From Archilochus colubris (taxonomy: Eukaryota > Chordata > Aves > Apodiformes > Trochilidae): a stretch of 64,000 bases of DNA. A program made the translations under genes and the position numbers. The stretch's first letter is position 1. The number at the start of each line of letters is the position of its first letter. The stretch is taken from NCBI GenBank assembly GCA_023079485.1, contig CM041090.1, forward strand, positions 37,536,874-37,600,873, read 5' to 3'. Below are positions 14,901 through 28,508 of this stretch, in pieces. Under the pieces are notes generated by a model. It did not search any database. It was not told the origin of the DNA and saw nothing but the letters and a program-made list of their open reading frames with translations.

Positions 14901-16518
14901 TGGGGGGGTGTTACCCACATGCAGCGTGTGCCTTCCAGTTGACTCAGAGTCAACTCATGCTCTGACTCTGTGTGTTCACTCTTCTTTCCATGACCAGAAT
15001 GCATTGCTTGTTGCAAGGTAACTGCAACAACTGTTCTTAACTCACCCTTTTCCAGGCCAATACCACAGACTACAGGACTCTCAGGTTTACTATTTTAACT
15101 GGGGAAGATCTGGAGCTGTCAGGTCCCTCTCATTTACACAGGCCTTGAATATAGGCTTGATGTTCCCAAGTATAAATCCCTTTGTGCAGGAAAAAGATAA
15201 CACAAACCCTCTCTGAAACTTGTTTCTAATCTAGGGAGACAAGAAACAACATGCAATTTGGACAGAAATCTTTGCTGAGGTGATGACACCAGACGAAAAG
15301 TCAGAATTAAAGATTTTCCATTTAAACCTCCCATGCTTACACAGGTCAGAATTGCACAACACTACACATTTTCTATCACAATACAAAAGTTAGTCAACTG
15401 GAGGGCAAGATGTTTGTAAAAAAACTCCTTGTCTGTGCTTGCTAAAGGTACACTCAGGTGACATGTAAAGTGCATTGGTTTTAGTTCATGTCCTCATTGA
15501 AGTTTAACAAACTCCACCTACAAAACTATATTTTTATTTTGTGGCAGGAAAGCAGTTCTTAATGTTATTGACAGTTCCAGTGGGTTCAGTCATCAAGTAC
15601 TTCAAACTCATGTACACAGCCAAATGCTACTAACTCTCAGACTGGACTGCTGTTTTCAGATATTCCCCTCATGAATAAATAATTGATTTAGGACTAATGG
15701 AAGGCCACAGGGGATCAGGGGAAGCAAAATGACTCTTTACTTCCCTGAGCAAAAGTAAAAAAAAAAAAAAAAAGTCATTTATTTTAATATTAATACATTG
15801 AAATATACCACCCTCAGAAGATATACTAAAGCTGATAAATTGCTGGAACCATTCAAGATAGGCTGTGGAGACAAGAAAAAGTAGATGACCTGGTTCCTCT
15901 ATGTGCTCTGGGGATACCAGACATGTGTGGTTTACCTGTCCCCCATTTCTGTTCTCAAGCAAGCTTCACAGCACTTTATTTTACAAATGGTTTGCAAACC
16001 TCTTCATGATTTTGTGCTAGACTGTAATAGGAAAGCAATCACACCATGACACAGCAGACACTTTCACATCAAGATTGTATTCATGTGTACTGGGAATCAA
16101 TTTTTAAACACAGGTTACTTTCCCTTCCCACTCTACACTGTCTCTGTAGTGACTCAGGAAGCACCACAGTTACATGATGCAAACCCATCTTGATTCCTCT
16201 CCAGCCAATTCCTTGATTTTCTTCTACTGGTTTTGAATCTCTGCGTTTTCATAGCACATGTCTGTGTGCCCACAGCCAACACTGCTACCTGGAATTCAGT
16301 ACCTGGGCATAGTTCTCTGCCCCTAGACCAAGAGCTTTGCTGTCTCTCGTGGCATCACCAGCAACTTCCATCATGGCTGGAATGAACCAAAACAGAAAAC
16401 ACCCAACAAGAAGACAGCCCCCATCAAGAGCCTTTCCATGCCCCACAGCAACCAAAGCATGCAACCAGAGCAGTTCTGCCCAGACACAGAGTGGGTTCAG
16501 CTGACACCCAGTACACTG

Positions 16519-16760
16519 TTTGGAATCATTCTGGTGGGAAAAGACCTTTAGCTCACCAAGTCCAACCATTAACCTTAAGTCTACTGAGTCCAGTGCTAAA
16601 CCATGTCCCTAAGCACTGTACCTACACATCTTTTAAACACCTCCAAGGATGGCAATTCAACCACCTCCCTGGGCAGGCTGTTCCAGTGTTTGATAGCTCT
16701 TTCAGTGAAGAAGTTTCTTCTAATATCTAACCTAGGGCAGCAGGCTCTTCCCCAGACCTA
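16519..16760 (-). mobile_element. CR1 LINE 3' fragment
   Basis: The plus strand starts tggaatcattctggtgggaa and runs through CCAAGTCCAACCATTAACC, CACCTCCCTGGGCAGGCTGT and TTCTTCTAATATCTAACCTA, the reverse complement of a CR1 3' region. It is more diverged than the copies at 6123 and 18981 and belongs to another subfamily. The right end is approximate. Confidence 0.85.
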
Positions 16761-17548
16761 ACCCAGCCTTCAGGGATCAGGCATAAGCACGTTCCAACTG
16801 CAGAGTCCCGGGTGAGCCTGTATGGCTAAGTTCTTTGTCAAGTGCTTCTCGACCTCAGTTTTCTATCTCAAGGCAAAGAACTCCAAACAGATCCTGACCG
16901 GTCTGCTGCCCACATGGCACCTTCATACCACAGAGGTCAGAGCTCCAGCACTGGTGTCACACTGCCCAAATACACTGTTCAACCCGGCAGCAAGCAAGCA
17001 GAGCTCCTCTTTGTCCTCAGTTGCCCTGGGCATTTGGAGTTTTTTTCTATCACCTGATGAGCAACACTCTGGCTTTTCCCTCATGTTTGGAACTGAGACA
17101 GAACACAGACAGGGACTCAGCTTCTTCCCACATCTTTACAGGGAAGCATTTGGGTTCAGCTCTGGCCAGCCACAGAGCTGTTTTTTAAAAGAAAAAGACA
17201 TCAAGGTCACTGTCTCTGATGATTTAAGCCTTCTCCTCCAGCACAGCCACATTGCTTTCCTATCTGAACCTGCTCTTCCATGCCCTGTCCTATCCATGCT
17301 TTTTGGGGTAGGGAGGGGTGCTGTGTGGGTTTGGTTCCTTGCAGGGAGCTGCAGTGATGGCAGGGAAATCCAGCACATCCCCAGGGTGCTACAACCAAAC
17401 TCAGCATCAGGAGGAAGGCCCTGTACATGGCACAGCTCCAGGCTTCACGCTCAGCAAAGGGCCACATTCCAAGCAGCTACAGGAATGGAAAGATTCCCTG
17501 GGTCACAGTGGCTGAGCTGCATCACGGCTCTCTGGGGTGCTACTCCAG

Positions 17549-17625
17549 GCTTTCAGGTGGACCCCCTTCTCTCCGTCACCTTCCCTGCTTTTCAGCTGGA
17601 CCCCCTCCCCCCTGTCACCTTCCCT
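17549..17625. repeat. Tandem 38/39-bp duplication
   Basis: Two adjacent pyrimidine-rich units beginning gctttcaggtggaccccct and gcttttcagctggacccc and each ending gtcaccttccct (17549-17586 and 17587-17625). Confidence 0.9.
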
Positions 17626-18980
17626 GCTTTTTGCCACACTCCAACACATTTGCTGGGACCACGCAGACCTTCTGCTCCTCCCTGACACAGCCTGAGCCTT
17701 TCTCAGCCTGGAAAAATCTTCTTCCCCCCATCTGAGTCCTACACTGTCCTATTGCTGGCGTAAACCACAGATTACTTCATGACTTTCTGGCACCCACAGT
17801 CCACATCATCACCCCGTGAGTGGGATGGGTCACATACGCATGAAAGCACCTGGGTAAAACCACAGAAGGGTTAAACCCGCAGTGGGCTGAGGGAAAACAC
17901 AACCCTACAAAGGGTTCTCACAGGAGCCAGAGGCTGTGACTCACCCGGAGGGGCTGCACAAAACCAGGACTTTCATTCAGACCCACCAGGAATTTCTTTA
18001 AGGATGTTCTTTTCCCAGAGACAGGGGAAGGAAGGTGCCTCACTTCTGCCATCAGAGAGCAGATCCAGTGACTGCCCTGCCAGGAGGGGAATCACTAGTG
18101 TCCAGCCAACTGTTTCCAGTCTGGCTAAAAACAGGATAACGGGAGACTAATTGCTTCACTGGAGGAAAAAAACCCCACAATAAAAACAAAAGGAAAAAAC
18201 AAAAAGCAAACAAACAAAAGAACCCCAACCAGTCTGGAGTGCCCCAGTTATTTTGTAGACTGTTGTTGTTTGGGTTTGTTTCCATCCTGGTTTAACAGCA
18301 TTAATGACTTCAATTGCAGGAGGATGGGGGAGGAAAGTCATTAGGGTGAGAATATGACCCACACAGGCATCTCTTGCCCAGCACACACTTCTGCCCCACA
18401 CAATCTCTGCAGCCCTGCTGGCAAAGAGAGCCTCGCATCCATCTGTCCATCCCTCCTTCCTCCAGCTCCTCAGAATGAGGAAGGCGCCTGAGAGCAAAGG
18501 GAGACATTAAGTTTTCCTGTTTAATCTGTCTGACTGAAAATGCCAGGCTCCCTGCAGCTCAAATGCTTCAGCATGTTAGCTGTGCTCAGCAGCATCTCCA
18601 GAAAAACTGCTGTCCCTTCTCAGTGGCAGGGAAACAGAAAACATCCCAAAAGAGCAGATGTTCCAGGAGAAAGCAGCAGAGCTCAAAGCCTGTAAAACAA
18701 AGTTTGTTTTGTTTTGTTTGCAGAAGCCTCACTGAAATTTCTGAGAATACTTCTGGTGCCCAGAGAGACAGAATTAAACCTAAAGCCAAGACACGTAATT
18801 AACGTTGAAATTCTTCCTTACATAGCAGTGCCTGGGACACAGCCACTCACTTGGCCAAAGCTGCCAACAACCCAACAAAAACAGGCCAAGGAAAACCCAG
18901 AGAGCCAGGGGTACCTGTGTTACACCCAGTGGCTACAGGATCCTTACATACTCAGTGTGAGTTTCAGGGAATTAGTGACC

Positions 18981-20062
18981 ATAGAATCATAGAATTGGCT
19001 GGGTTGGAAGGGACCTCAGAGATCATCAAGTCCAATCCTTGATCCACTACCACTGCAGTTACTAGACCATGGCACTGAGTGCCACATCCAGTCTCTTCTT
19101 AAATATCTCCAGGGCTGGAGAATCCACTACTTCCCTGGGCAACCCATTCCAATGTCTGATCACCCTCTCCGTAAAGAAATTCTTTCTAATGTCCAACCTA
19201 AACCTCCCCTGGCACAACTTGAGACTGTGCCCTCTTGTCTTGCTGAGAGTTGCCTGGGAAAAGAGCCCAACCCCCCCCTGGCTCCAACCTCCTTTCAGGG
19301 AGTTGTAGAGAGTGATGAGGTCTCCCCTGAGCCTCCTCTTCTCCAGCCTCAACACCCCCAGCTCCCTCAGCCTCACCTCATAGGATCTGTGCTCAAGTCC
19401 TTTCCCCAGCCCAGCTGCCTCCTTTGGACCCGCTCCATCACCTCAATCTCCTTCCTGAACTGAGGGGCCCAGAACTGGACACAGGACTCAAGCTGTGGCC
19501 TCACCAGGGCTGAGCACAGGGGCAGAATCCCTTCCCTGGACCTGCTGGCCACGCTGTTCCTGATCCAGCCCAGGATGCCATTGGCCTTCTTGGCTGCCTG
19601 GGCACACTGCTGGCTCATGTTCAGCTTCATGTCAGTCCAGACTCTCAGGTCCCTTTCTGCCACTCTGTCCCCAGTGTGTAGCGCTGCATGGGGTTGTTGT
19701 GGCCAAAGTGCAGTACCCGGCACTTGGCCTTGTTGAACCTCATCCCGTTGGAATCAGCCCAACTCTCCAGTCTGTCCAGGTCCCTCTGCAGAGCCCTCCC
19801 GCCTTCCAGCTGATCCACACTTCCCCCCCAGCTTAGTGTCATCTGCAAATTTGCTGATGATGGACTCAATCCCCTCATCTAAATCACCAATAAAGATATT
19901 AAACAGAACTGGGCCCAACACTGATCCCTGGGGGACACCACTAGTGACCGGCCGCCAACTGGATGCAGCCCCGTTCAGCAACACCCTCTGGGCCTGGCCC
20001 TCCAGCCAGTTCCTAACCCACAAGCTGTGGGCAAGAGTGATCAGGAGCCCATGGGAATCCTG
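18981..20062 (-). mobile_element. CR1 LINE fragment with reverse-transcriptase region (about 1.1 kb)
   Basis: The 3' end is at 18981 (atagaatcatagaattggct on plus). Reading the minus strand, it contains RT blocks [18 protein letters not shown] and FADDTKLGG (the ADD catalytic motif), then [27 protein letters not shown] and [20 protein letters not shown]. The RT region is split over several frames, so the element cannot be active. It is the longest CR1 copy here, sense to PRKCH, and closely related to the plus-strand copy at 6123-6885. Confidence 0.95.
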
Positions 20063-20063
20063 T

Positions 20064-20104
20064 TACAGAATTACAGAATCATGGTTGGAAAAGACCTCTC
20101 AATA
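20064..20104 (-). mobile_element. Second CR1 3' tail abutting the larger copy
   Basis: The plus strand reads acagaattacagaatcatgg and then TTGGAAAAGACCTCT, a fresh CR1 3'-end signature starting within a few bases of where the 18981-20062 copy is truncated. It is either a separate short insertion or the target into which the larger copy inserted. Confidence 0.6.
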
Positions 20105-23100
20105 GATGTTTAACTGTTTATGAATGTTCTCACAGCCATAAGTCGATTGTACCAAGGGACAACCATCTTCTAACTGGATATATCTCCCAGGAAAAAGGAG
20201 AACAGGTTGAATCACCCCAAAACACTCCAAGGTTTCAAGGAAAGCACAAGAAGAGCAAAGACCTGGACATACTATAAACTTCCCTGGAGGAGAGGTGAAG
20301 AACTTTAGCATAAGGCTGAAAAGTAAGAAAGTGAAGAGAAAGGAAGGAAGGCTCTCAAATAATGACTTTAATTAACCTGTCCTAGACATCAGAAGAACAT
20401 GGAATTACCTGACACTCCACACCACATTTAACACATTTAACATTTAGACCTCCAGAAACTGATTTGACATCCTCCTCCCTTTTACATGCCTCTAGCCCAG
20501 TGTTGACTTACTGGTTTATGGCAATAGTTGAAATTTGATGTCTTGCTTCCTGGCCAACAGGGATCCAGAGATACCACTGGCTGATGCTGGGAAGCAGCAT
20601 CCTACAGCCCTGGCAGAAACTCCTCCCGACTGTCCTGTGGCCTGGGGAAAGCTATCAGCTCTGAAGGACCCCAAAGGCAGATGTGACAGGGGATGAGGAG
20701 GCGCAATAAATAGGGCAGGCTGCGAGACAGTTTTCCATTAATTTTATCACAAAATACCTGTCTTTCCCCCTAGAACCCTCCCTGTAGTCACCAATTTGAG
20801 CATCAGTAAAAGCAGGACAATTTCACCGGGTCAAAAGACTGTAGGGGGACATGAAACACAGAGACTCCCCACTCATGAATCAGACCTCAGCCCACTTAAG
20901 CTGCAGATGCCTTGTGCCTTTACAAGTTCAAATGACAGTCTCATTTTGTTCTGACTCTATTCTAAAACAACATGATTCCCAACCAGAAGCACATTTTAGT
21001 TGTGCCTTTCTGAAAGCAGACAGTAAAATATGTTTCAAGGGGCTCAGTCACAGATAAGAGCTATCCTTTTAACAGATATGGTGCAATAAAGGCTTATTGG
21101 GTATTTTCTCAGTGGGCAGAGATAAGGAGAATAAAAAAACGAACATGATTTCAGGTGTGAGTCACACTGCTTGCACCTCAAACCCATCACCAGCAGATTG
21201 GCTGCCACCGATCGGACATCACAACTTTGAAATTAACTCCACAGCAGTTCAAGGCATTGAAGTTTCACTGGTTTGCAAGCAGTGCAAGTCCCAAGCAGCA
21301 CAAAGGAGATAAGCCCTCCTGTGGGGGTTGGCTCTGGTTCCAAAGAGATCCCGGGGGAGTAAGACTGGCAGGACCAGCTCTTGCTCCATGCTGATGAAAG
21401 GGCCGAGTGGCCAGGCAGTGCCGTACTCTGACCTTCATGCTGGGTGGGCTGATGCTTTAGGAGCCTGGCCAGCTGGCAAGAGTCAGAGCAGCTCCTTGGC
21501 TTTCTCATTTATCAAGGCTGGGCAGAGAAGCAAGAAGCTGGAGGCAGCTGCCAAGATTCTTGCTCCCTTCTGTGCTCAACAGTGGCTGAAGGTAGAAAGT
21601 CTGGCTGTGAAGCTGCTGGTTGGGCATCAGGTTTCCAACCTGGTGAATATGAGAATTACTGAAATGGAGAGCTCCAGCTAGGAGGAATGACTATAACAGG
21701 AGAGGAAAAATTAAAAATAAGGTGAAGCCAATGAGAAAGGCTAAATTTAATTAATAAAATTGTGTGAAAAACCCCAAAACATGGGTAAGCCTGTAGGTCC
21801 TCAACTTAGTCGAGATGTACTGACAAACAGAAATACCAAGAACACTACTTAAGCTTTTAAGCACAGGTCAACAAGGATACCGGATCTTGCTACATTTCCA
21901 TGCTCAGATAAATGTCAAAAGGAATGTAACCAGATCCAGAGAAGGGAGGAGAAAACCCAAAGCCCACATGCTAAATGTCACACACCAGCTCAGCCTTAAA
22001 CAAGGGTGCCACAGAGCCTGCACACAGCAATGTGCTGCAGTCTTGCTATGACAGCACACACAAGCTTATTTAAAAGCCCATGGAGTGTTTGAAGGGATCA
22101 CTTCCTTCTGCCCCTTCTACCCCACAGGTTTTCACATGGAATGATTTCTCCCAGCTAACTTGTACAGCTAACCATGCTTTTTTCCCAGCTCTGCTCCTAC
22201 CCTCCTCTAGTTCCCTTCCTTCTCCAGCACATTAAAGGCAAAAGCCATGACCCACTTCAGCAAGGCATCATGATCCTGCTCCCTTCCCCAAGGTGGCATA
22301 GATCAGAAATAGTTTTGATGCAAACTTTCACATCCTTATTGGATGGACTTTGCCACAGCAATACACCTGGAGCAGGGAGTTAGCTAGAAAACAGCCTCTG
22401 CTCACTGCCAAGTAATTCATGAGCACTTCTCTACTATGTTGCTAAGGGATTTGTGAAAGCAGCTCTAGATATTAATAATAAATCATGCTTGTGAAACTTT
22501 AATTGATTCAGAAGAAATCAGCTCAGAGCGTGGAGGATCTCTGTGGTTCTGAATATATCACACCTTCTGCATAGTTTAGACTTGAAAACTTGCTCCCTTT
22601 TCCACTGCTGTCAGTTGGAATAATGCCACCTTCTTTGATGGAATAATAATCAGGTAATACAAATTCCAAGACTGAATGGTGCCTTTAGGCACAGCCTCAA
22701 AAAAGGGGAGGTTCTTGATCCTATTAACAGCAAAGGTGTTGTGACTCAGAGGCCAAACAATGAGCAATGCTTTCCCCTTGCTCCATGGGAATAAGCTCAG
22801 CAATTTGCATCCTGGCCCATACCAGCAGCTAACTAAAAGCCCCAGCACCAGCTCAACTGATGGGGGCAAAAGCAAAGCTGTACCCAGGGTACCTCTGGCA
22901 GAAGAGTAAATTTTCTGCCAAACAAATCTTTAACTATAAACTACACAACTATTACTGCAGTGCTACCATGTAATACTAGAATTTTTCTAACGTGTTATCT
23001 TCTTTAGTTTATTTCTGTAATCATTGCAGGCAGCTGATTACTTGGATTTAGAATCTAGAGACAAGATGTTTCAATTGTGCCACTGGTATTAAAAGCTGCT

Positions 23101-25096
23101 GGATGACTTCATAAAACCCCTCTGTTTGCATAAGACCACAGCACCTACGTGCCCACCAGCATTAAGAACAAAATCTAAACATTGGGATTATCGACCAAAG
23201 AAACATCAGGTGTTGATCTTGCTACAGCTGAAAGAATAAGTCAAAGGCTCCCCAGATAGCTATAGCAGTTGCTGCAGGCCAAGTATGTCAACAATACTGA
23301 TTTTCTCATCGTCTGTCAAATATAAAGAAGCTTCACCTGCTGCAACACATCTTCCACTTCAGAAAGTCAGAGAGAGAAGATGCAAACAGCATTTTGTTAG
23401 CCTAATCTTTGTTTTAAAAACTTGTACAGCACATATCAAGGTTGACAGAGACCTTTTCCTCAGCTATATATATCAGCCTCCTTAATACTAACTCAGGGGT
23501 CATATTCTCTGACATTAAGAGTTAAAGCCTCCTTGATTCGTGGCAAGTACAGAGATCAACCAAATGATTGGATTTATTCTAGGTAATTATGGAGTTGCCA
23601 AGAAAAGCTTTCAAAATTGCTTCCTTAAAATCATAGGCCTGAATGACCTCAATATCAGGGACCATGTTAAAAGTCAGATGAGCAGTTATGGCTAAAAAGA
23701 CAGCAATAATACTTAGGGGCAGTTCTTAAAAATATATTTTACATAATATCTTAAAATTTATTTCAATTTTTATTTCTTCTCCTTTTCAAGGCCTTTACAC
23801 CTTTACAAAAAGAATGAAGAGGACACAAAAGGCAGAAAAATGGTCTTTTTGGTAGAAAAATTTCAGTTTCAGGAGTACTAACCTAAATATACACAGGTGC
23901 TCTGGGACTTAAAAGATTGTGTTTAATTCTGAGTCCTTTTCTTTAAGAACTTGCCTGCAACTGTTACATATAACTATTTCTTAATTGTGAAATCCGTCCA
24001 TAAGATTGTATTAGCCATGAAAATAATGACAGGAGACAAGTCACATCTCATCACTTATCTCCTCCACGGATGAGCAGTATTGCTTATTTTTATTGCACCT
24101 GTACCAAATTCCCAACTAACACCCAGCTCACATTTCAGACATTCAGTAAATGAGAGTCTGTGCCTGTAAGAGTGTAGTACACAAGTTATTACATGCAAGT
24201 GTAACAACTACACCAAAGGAGAAGAGTGAAAGTACCAGGTACTTGCATTTGGGTTAAGGTTTTCCAGCCTTAGGGCAGGTGGATGAACCAGACAGACTCT
24301 TGAGGCCCTTTTGAGCTCTGGTTTTTAATGATTTATACAAACTCACTATGTGCAGGGTTTGCAGGTTTCAAATCAATCCCTTTAAATAACCAGAAAGGAA
24401 AAGTAGACACTACCAGAGCCAATAACCTCTGTAAGCTATTCAGTAGTCCTTAGTCATGTGGAAAGCTGCATTAAAGTTCACAGACTATATACAGTGGAGT
24501 CAATGGGGCACAGAGATCTGATATGTGGATCTCAAAACAGGACTGCTCTTCGTAAGCATAACTGTAAATCAGGACTAAACTGTCCTGCACAGTGACTGAT
24601 TAAACATGACATGGAAACGTGAGAGGCTGGGTTGTTTTGGTTTTTTTTCTCTGCACTTTCTATTTGATCAAAGTGCAGAGACACAACACTGTAAACTTTG
24701 CATGCCAGAGGCTGTAAAAGAGCCCAGCTTACAAGCATGCAACAACCATATTTGAGTGGAAAACAATGTGGAAGATGCACTGTCTAGAAGCTCAAATCAG
24801 TCTACATGAGCTGTTGACTGTCAGATAGAATAGCCACAGACATTACTAAACTTCTGACCCTAAGAGACATTCTTTTATATTTTCTAAAGCTGAACGAAGC
24901 ACTTCCAGAGACTACAGAATGAAAATTTTTCTGCATTAAGCATCCCTTACAGGGATGGGGCTGTTGGTGCCAATGCTCTTTTGTGCCAATTTGCAGCTTT
25001 AAGCTGATTTACTTCACTCAATCACCGTAAAACCAGCTTATATTTCATTCTTTCCACTGTTCTTGTAACACAGCGTATCTTTGATTTTGTCCTGCT

Positions 25097-25127
25097 TATA
25101 TATATAAATATATATATATCTACATAT
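25097..25127. repeat. TA-rich low-complexity run
   Basis: A tatatatataaatatatata-type stretch. Confidence 0.8.
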
Positions 25128-26708
25128 ACTCCCATCTTCAGGGCCCCAAACCAGGAAAGCACTAAGCCTAGGGACTCTTCTGAATAAAGGTGTTGAAGAG
25201 ACAGGGACCAGATCCCACAGGTGAAGTTATGGTGCTCCACAGAGTGGAGATTCACACCCATTTTGGGACTGGCTGAGCAGTTTCCCACTCTCTCCTCTCA
25301 GATGCAAACAGAGTTCCTCCACCTGCATGCAGCCAAGCCAGGAAGGGGGGGAAATAGGAGACAGCAAATACAGCATCTACAGCTGCACCTACTCCAGCAC
25401 ATTCCAGCAAAAACATTCAGAAAAGCTAAAACTCACCTAATTAAGCCAAAGATTTATCTTTATTTGCTAGGAAAACAAAGCTATGCATAGCAGCTAAGCA
25501 AAGCAATGGTAATCCCTGGAAAGGTCCCCAACCTGCCAGTTCACTTTGCAGTTCAATTGCTTATTTACCCCCCTTGGGGAAAGCCCCTTGGCTTCAGGGG
25601 AAACAAGATCTGGCTCCAGATGTGAAAAAGGGCATGAGATGAGAATAAACAAAATCACCTGTGGGAAAAAAAAAAAAAAATCCTGAAAAACAACAGAGAG
25701 GGAACATGAGGGATCCCATGTCTTAGGATATCTTGACCCATGGAAAAAACAAACAGCACGCTCATAAAAGCTGCTGTGTTAACAGTGGCTCTGCATAATT
25801 AGCAAAGGCATTAAGCTCCTGTTTTCAGCATGTAATTTTTAATTGATTTTGCTGAAAGAAACTTTCGTGTTGTTTCAGTTAATAAGAGTCTTTCCAGCAA
25901 AACTGGTCTCTGTAAGAGGCTTATGTAAACCTTGCTCCAAGTGTCACAGACTTATTGCTTGAACTGGCAGGGAATTAACCTGTTGCAAAAGAACTCATTC
26001 CCTATAAAAATCAAGTCATGAGCCATGCAGCTGCAGACCTGAAGGGTCTCCTACACTAAGGAAAGGTGCTTATTTCAGAGACTTGGCCAGTGTCCAGCAT
26101 CTTCCCAGATCCCCAAGGAGACAGAACTTTTCCCTGGCATAAGGAGTACCACAGATATGAAGGTGATGATTTCAGATAACACACAGAAAAGTTATCACTC
26201 GTATGTAGACCATCATATTTTCCCCAAGAGCTACTGTTCAGCCACAAGGTAAGTCCATGTTCTTACCTGGATAACTGCATATTATGTTTTGCCACACATC
26301 CTACTCAATATGGTCAAGCCATGGGACCTACTTAGTGGTTTTCTGCTTTCTTGGTGGCTGGTGCCACATCAGAGCATGTGCACTCCATCCCATGCTGAGA
26401 GGCATGACAGGGCACAAGCAGACCCTGAGCATCTCTGGAAGGGCCAGACACAAAGGCAGTGGAATAAGGTATCTGGTGTATAAGCCCAGAGGATAAAAAC
26501 AAGGTTCTTCAGCCTGCCAACAGCCATCCCTTCTCCCAAGCTCCCTAGCACAGCCATTTAGCTCTCTGGGTCTTCATCAGCACCACCACCTTCATGCTAC
26601 ACTACAGATACTCTTAATGAGTATCCATGCCACGGTCCTCTGCCAAGCAGTGGGCTTGGTCATGTATCTCTGTTATCCAACTCCACACCCAGGGCTGGGG
26701 AAACCCTA

Positions 26709-26939
26709 AATAGATACGAGGAAGAATTTATTTACTGGAAGAGTCGTCAGGCACTGGAATGGGCTGCCCAGGGAGGCGTCAGAATCAGCATCCCTGAAGA
26801 TACTCAAAAAGTGTTTTAGATGAAGCACTTCAGGACATGCTCTAGTGGGACAGTGGGTTGGGTTTTTTTCTGGGTTGATGGTTGGACGTGGTGATTTTAG
26901 AGGTGTTTTCCAAACACGACAGTTCTGTGATTCTGTGAA
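26709..26939 (+). mobile_element. CR1 LINE 3' fragment
   Basis: Matches the CR1 3' region: GAAGAATTTATTTACTGGAA, GCACTGGAATGGGCTGCCCA, then GATGAAGCACTTCAGGACAT and a terminal cagttctgtgattctgtga. It is 5'-truncated and diverged. Confidence 0.88.
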
Positions 26940-28186
26940 GTGCAGGGTAGAAGGGGACACTGCCTCTGCTTTCAAATAGAGCTAACTTGAGGCCAGTTCA
27001 GATTTATCACCACGTACTGCACGTTGTATCACCTCTGAAGGTAGTGAAAACATCTTCTGAAAAGTGACAACCTCATTGCCCATACATCCTCCCAGTGACA
27101 GATATTTGCAGAGGGAGAGAAAGGTTTGTCATAAAAAAATCAAGACTGTGCCACTAGGTTGGGTAGATTGCTCTATGTTTCCTGTAAAAAGGCCATTACC
27201 TTTCTGAAGTTGAAAAAATCTGCAGGGCAAACCCTTAAGCCCCCTCTTGCAAAATAAAACAAAAAGCAAACCACAAAAAAACAAACCCAAAGAAACAAAC
27301 AGAAAAAACAGGTTTAAGAAAACATCTGTATTTGCTCTCAGTATGCAGGTATGATGCCTCTCTTGAGAGACACCACGTAGGTGACCCTGGCAAGGGGACT
27401 TAGGCACTAGCAAAGCTACACCAAAGCTACACCAACCTATGCAGAGGTTTGAATTTGAGGGCAGCAGGGCAGCCCAGCCATTTTTACAGTAATGCTGCAT
27501 ATAAGGAAAAGCTCTGCCTTTAATATAAACCCTTAGAATAATTTACTACCTCTTTGCTTTTTAGAAGACAATGAGTTGGACTGGCTCACTTGCAGTGAGT
27601 AAGCCACTGTGCATTCTAATACTGCTCAGATGTGCATGAGGTTTTGTTTCCAGCATGCACAAAAATCAAAATACAGTTCCCTTATGCTGGGAACTGCTGA
27701 ACTGGAAAGTGAAAGTTGAGTAGAGCCGCCTCCAGAAGAACAGCACATACAGTCTTTAGACAAAAATCACACACACCAACCTACCCAGCATACTATTTTA
27801 CTTTAGAAATAAGCTTAAAGAAAGCAGCGATGCAAGAACACTGCCCTGTGTGCAAAGATTTTATCTATGACAGCCTTGATTATCACCTAATCTTTTTCTG
27901 GCAACATCCAGTGTGAGTTGATCCCAAATATGTCCTTGTCCTTCTCCTCTGTGATTAGGGGTGCACAATATGCTATAACTTGACATGTTGAAAATCTTGC
28001 TTTCACAACTGGATTAATTCTAGTTCTACCCCCTGTGTGATGGGATAAGGAACCATGCTGTACTTGTAGACATTTTTTTTCACTGCAAATAGGTGCTGCT
28101 GAGTTGGACAGCTAAAGCTCAGTTTGGGGCAAGCCAGAGATACTTCCTTGGTAAGGCCAGAGAAGCCATGACTCCTTTGCAGTGTT

Positions 28187-28508
28187 AAAAAAGAAAAAAA
28201 GCAAAAGAAAAAAAAAAAAAAGAAAGAAAAAAAAAGAAAGGAAAAAAAAGAAAGAAAAAAAAGAAAGAAAAAAAAGAAAGAAAAAAAAAAGAAAGAAAAA
28301 AAAAGAAAGAAAAAAAAAGAAAGGAAAAAAAGAAGGAAAAAAAGAAAAAAAAGAAAGAAAAAAAGAAAGAAAAAAAGGAAAGAAAAAAAAAGAAAGAAAA
28401 AAAAGAAAAAAAAGAAAGAAAAAAAGAAACAAAAAAGAAAGAAAAAAAAAGAAAGAAAAAAAAGGAGAAAGAAAAAAAAGGAGAAAGAAAAAAAAAAGGG
28501 AAAAAAAA
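28187..28508. repeat. 322-bp purine tract, (A)nGAAAG type
   Basis: Almost pure A and G on plus, built from irregular aaaaaagaaag units, with only two pyrimidines that I can see (C at 28202 and 28430). In the PRKCH transcript it is a long pyrimidine (U/C) tract. The lysine-rich or phenylalanine-rich open frames across it are artefacts of the repeat. Confidence 0.95.

Noticed and set aside
16822..17685. Long open frame of 287 codons on plus
   Set aside because: Composition is low-complexity in places, its repeat FPAFQLDPL comes from the tandem 38-bp duplication, and no domain, splice context or family resemblance is visible. Chance opening in GC-richer intron is likelier.
19373..20023. Possible reverse-transcriptase gene
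   Set aside because: RT motifs are real but fall in different frames and lack the N-terminal part; this is a dead CR1 copy, not a host gene.
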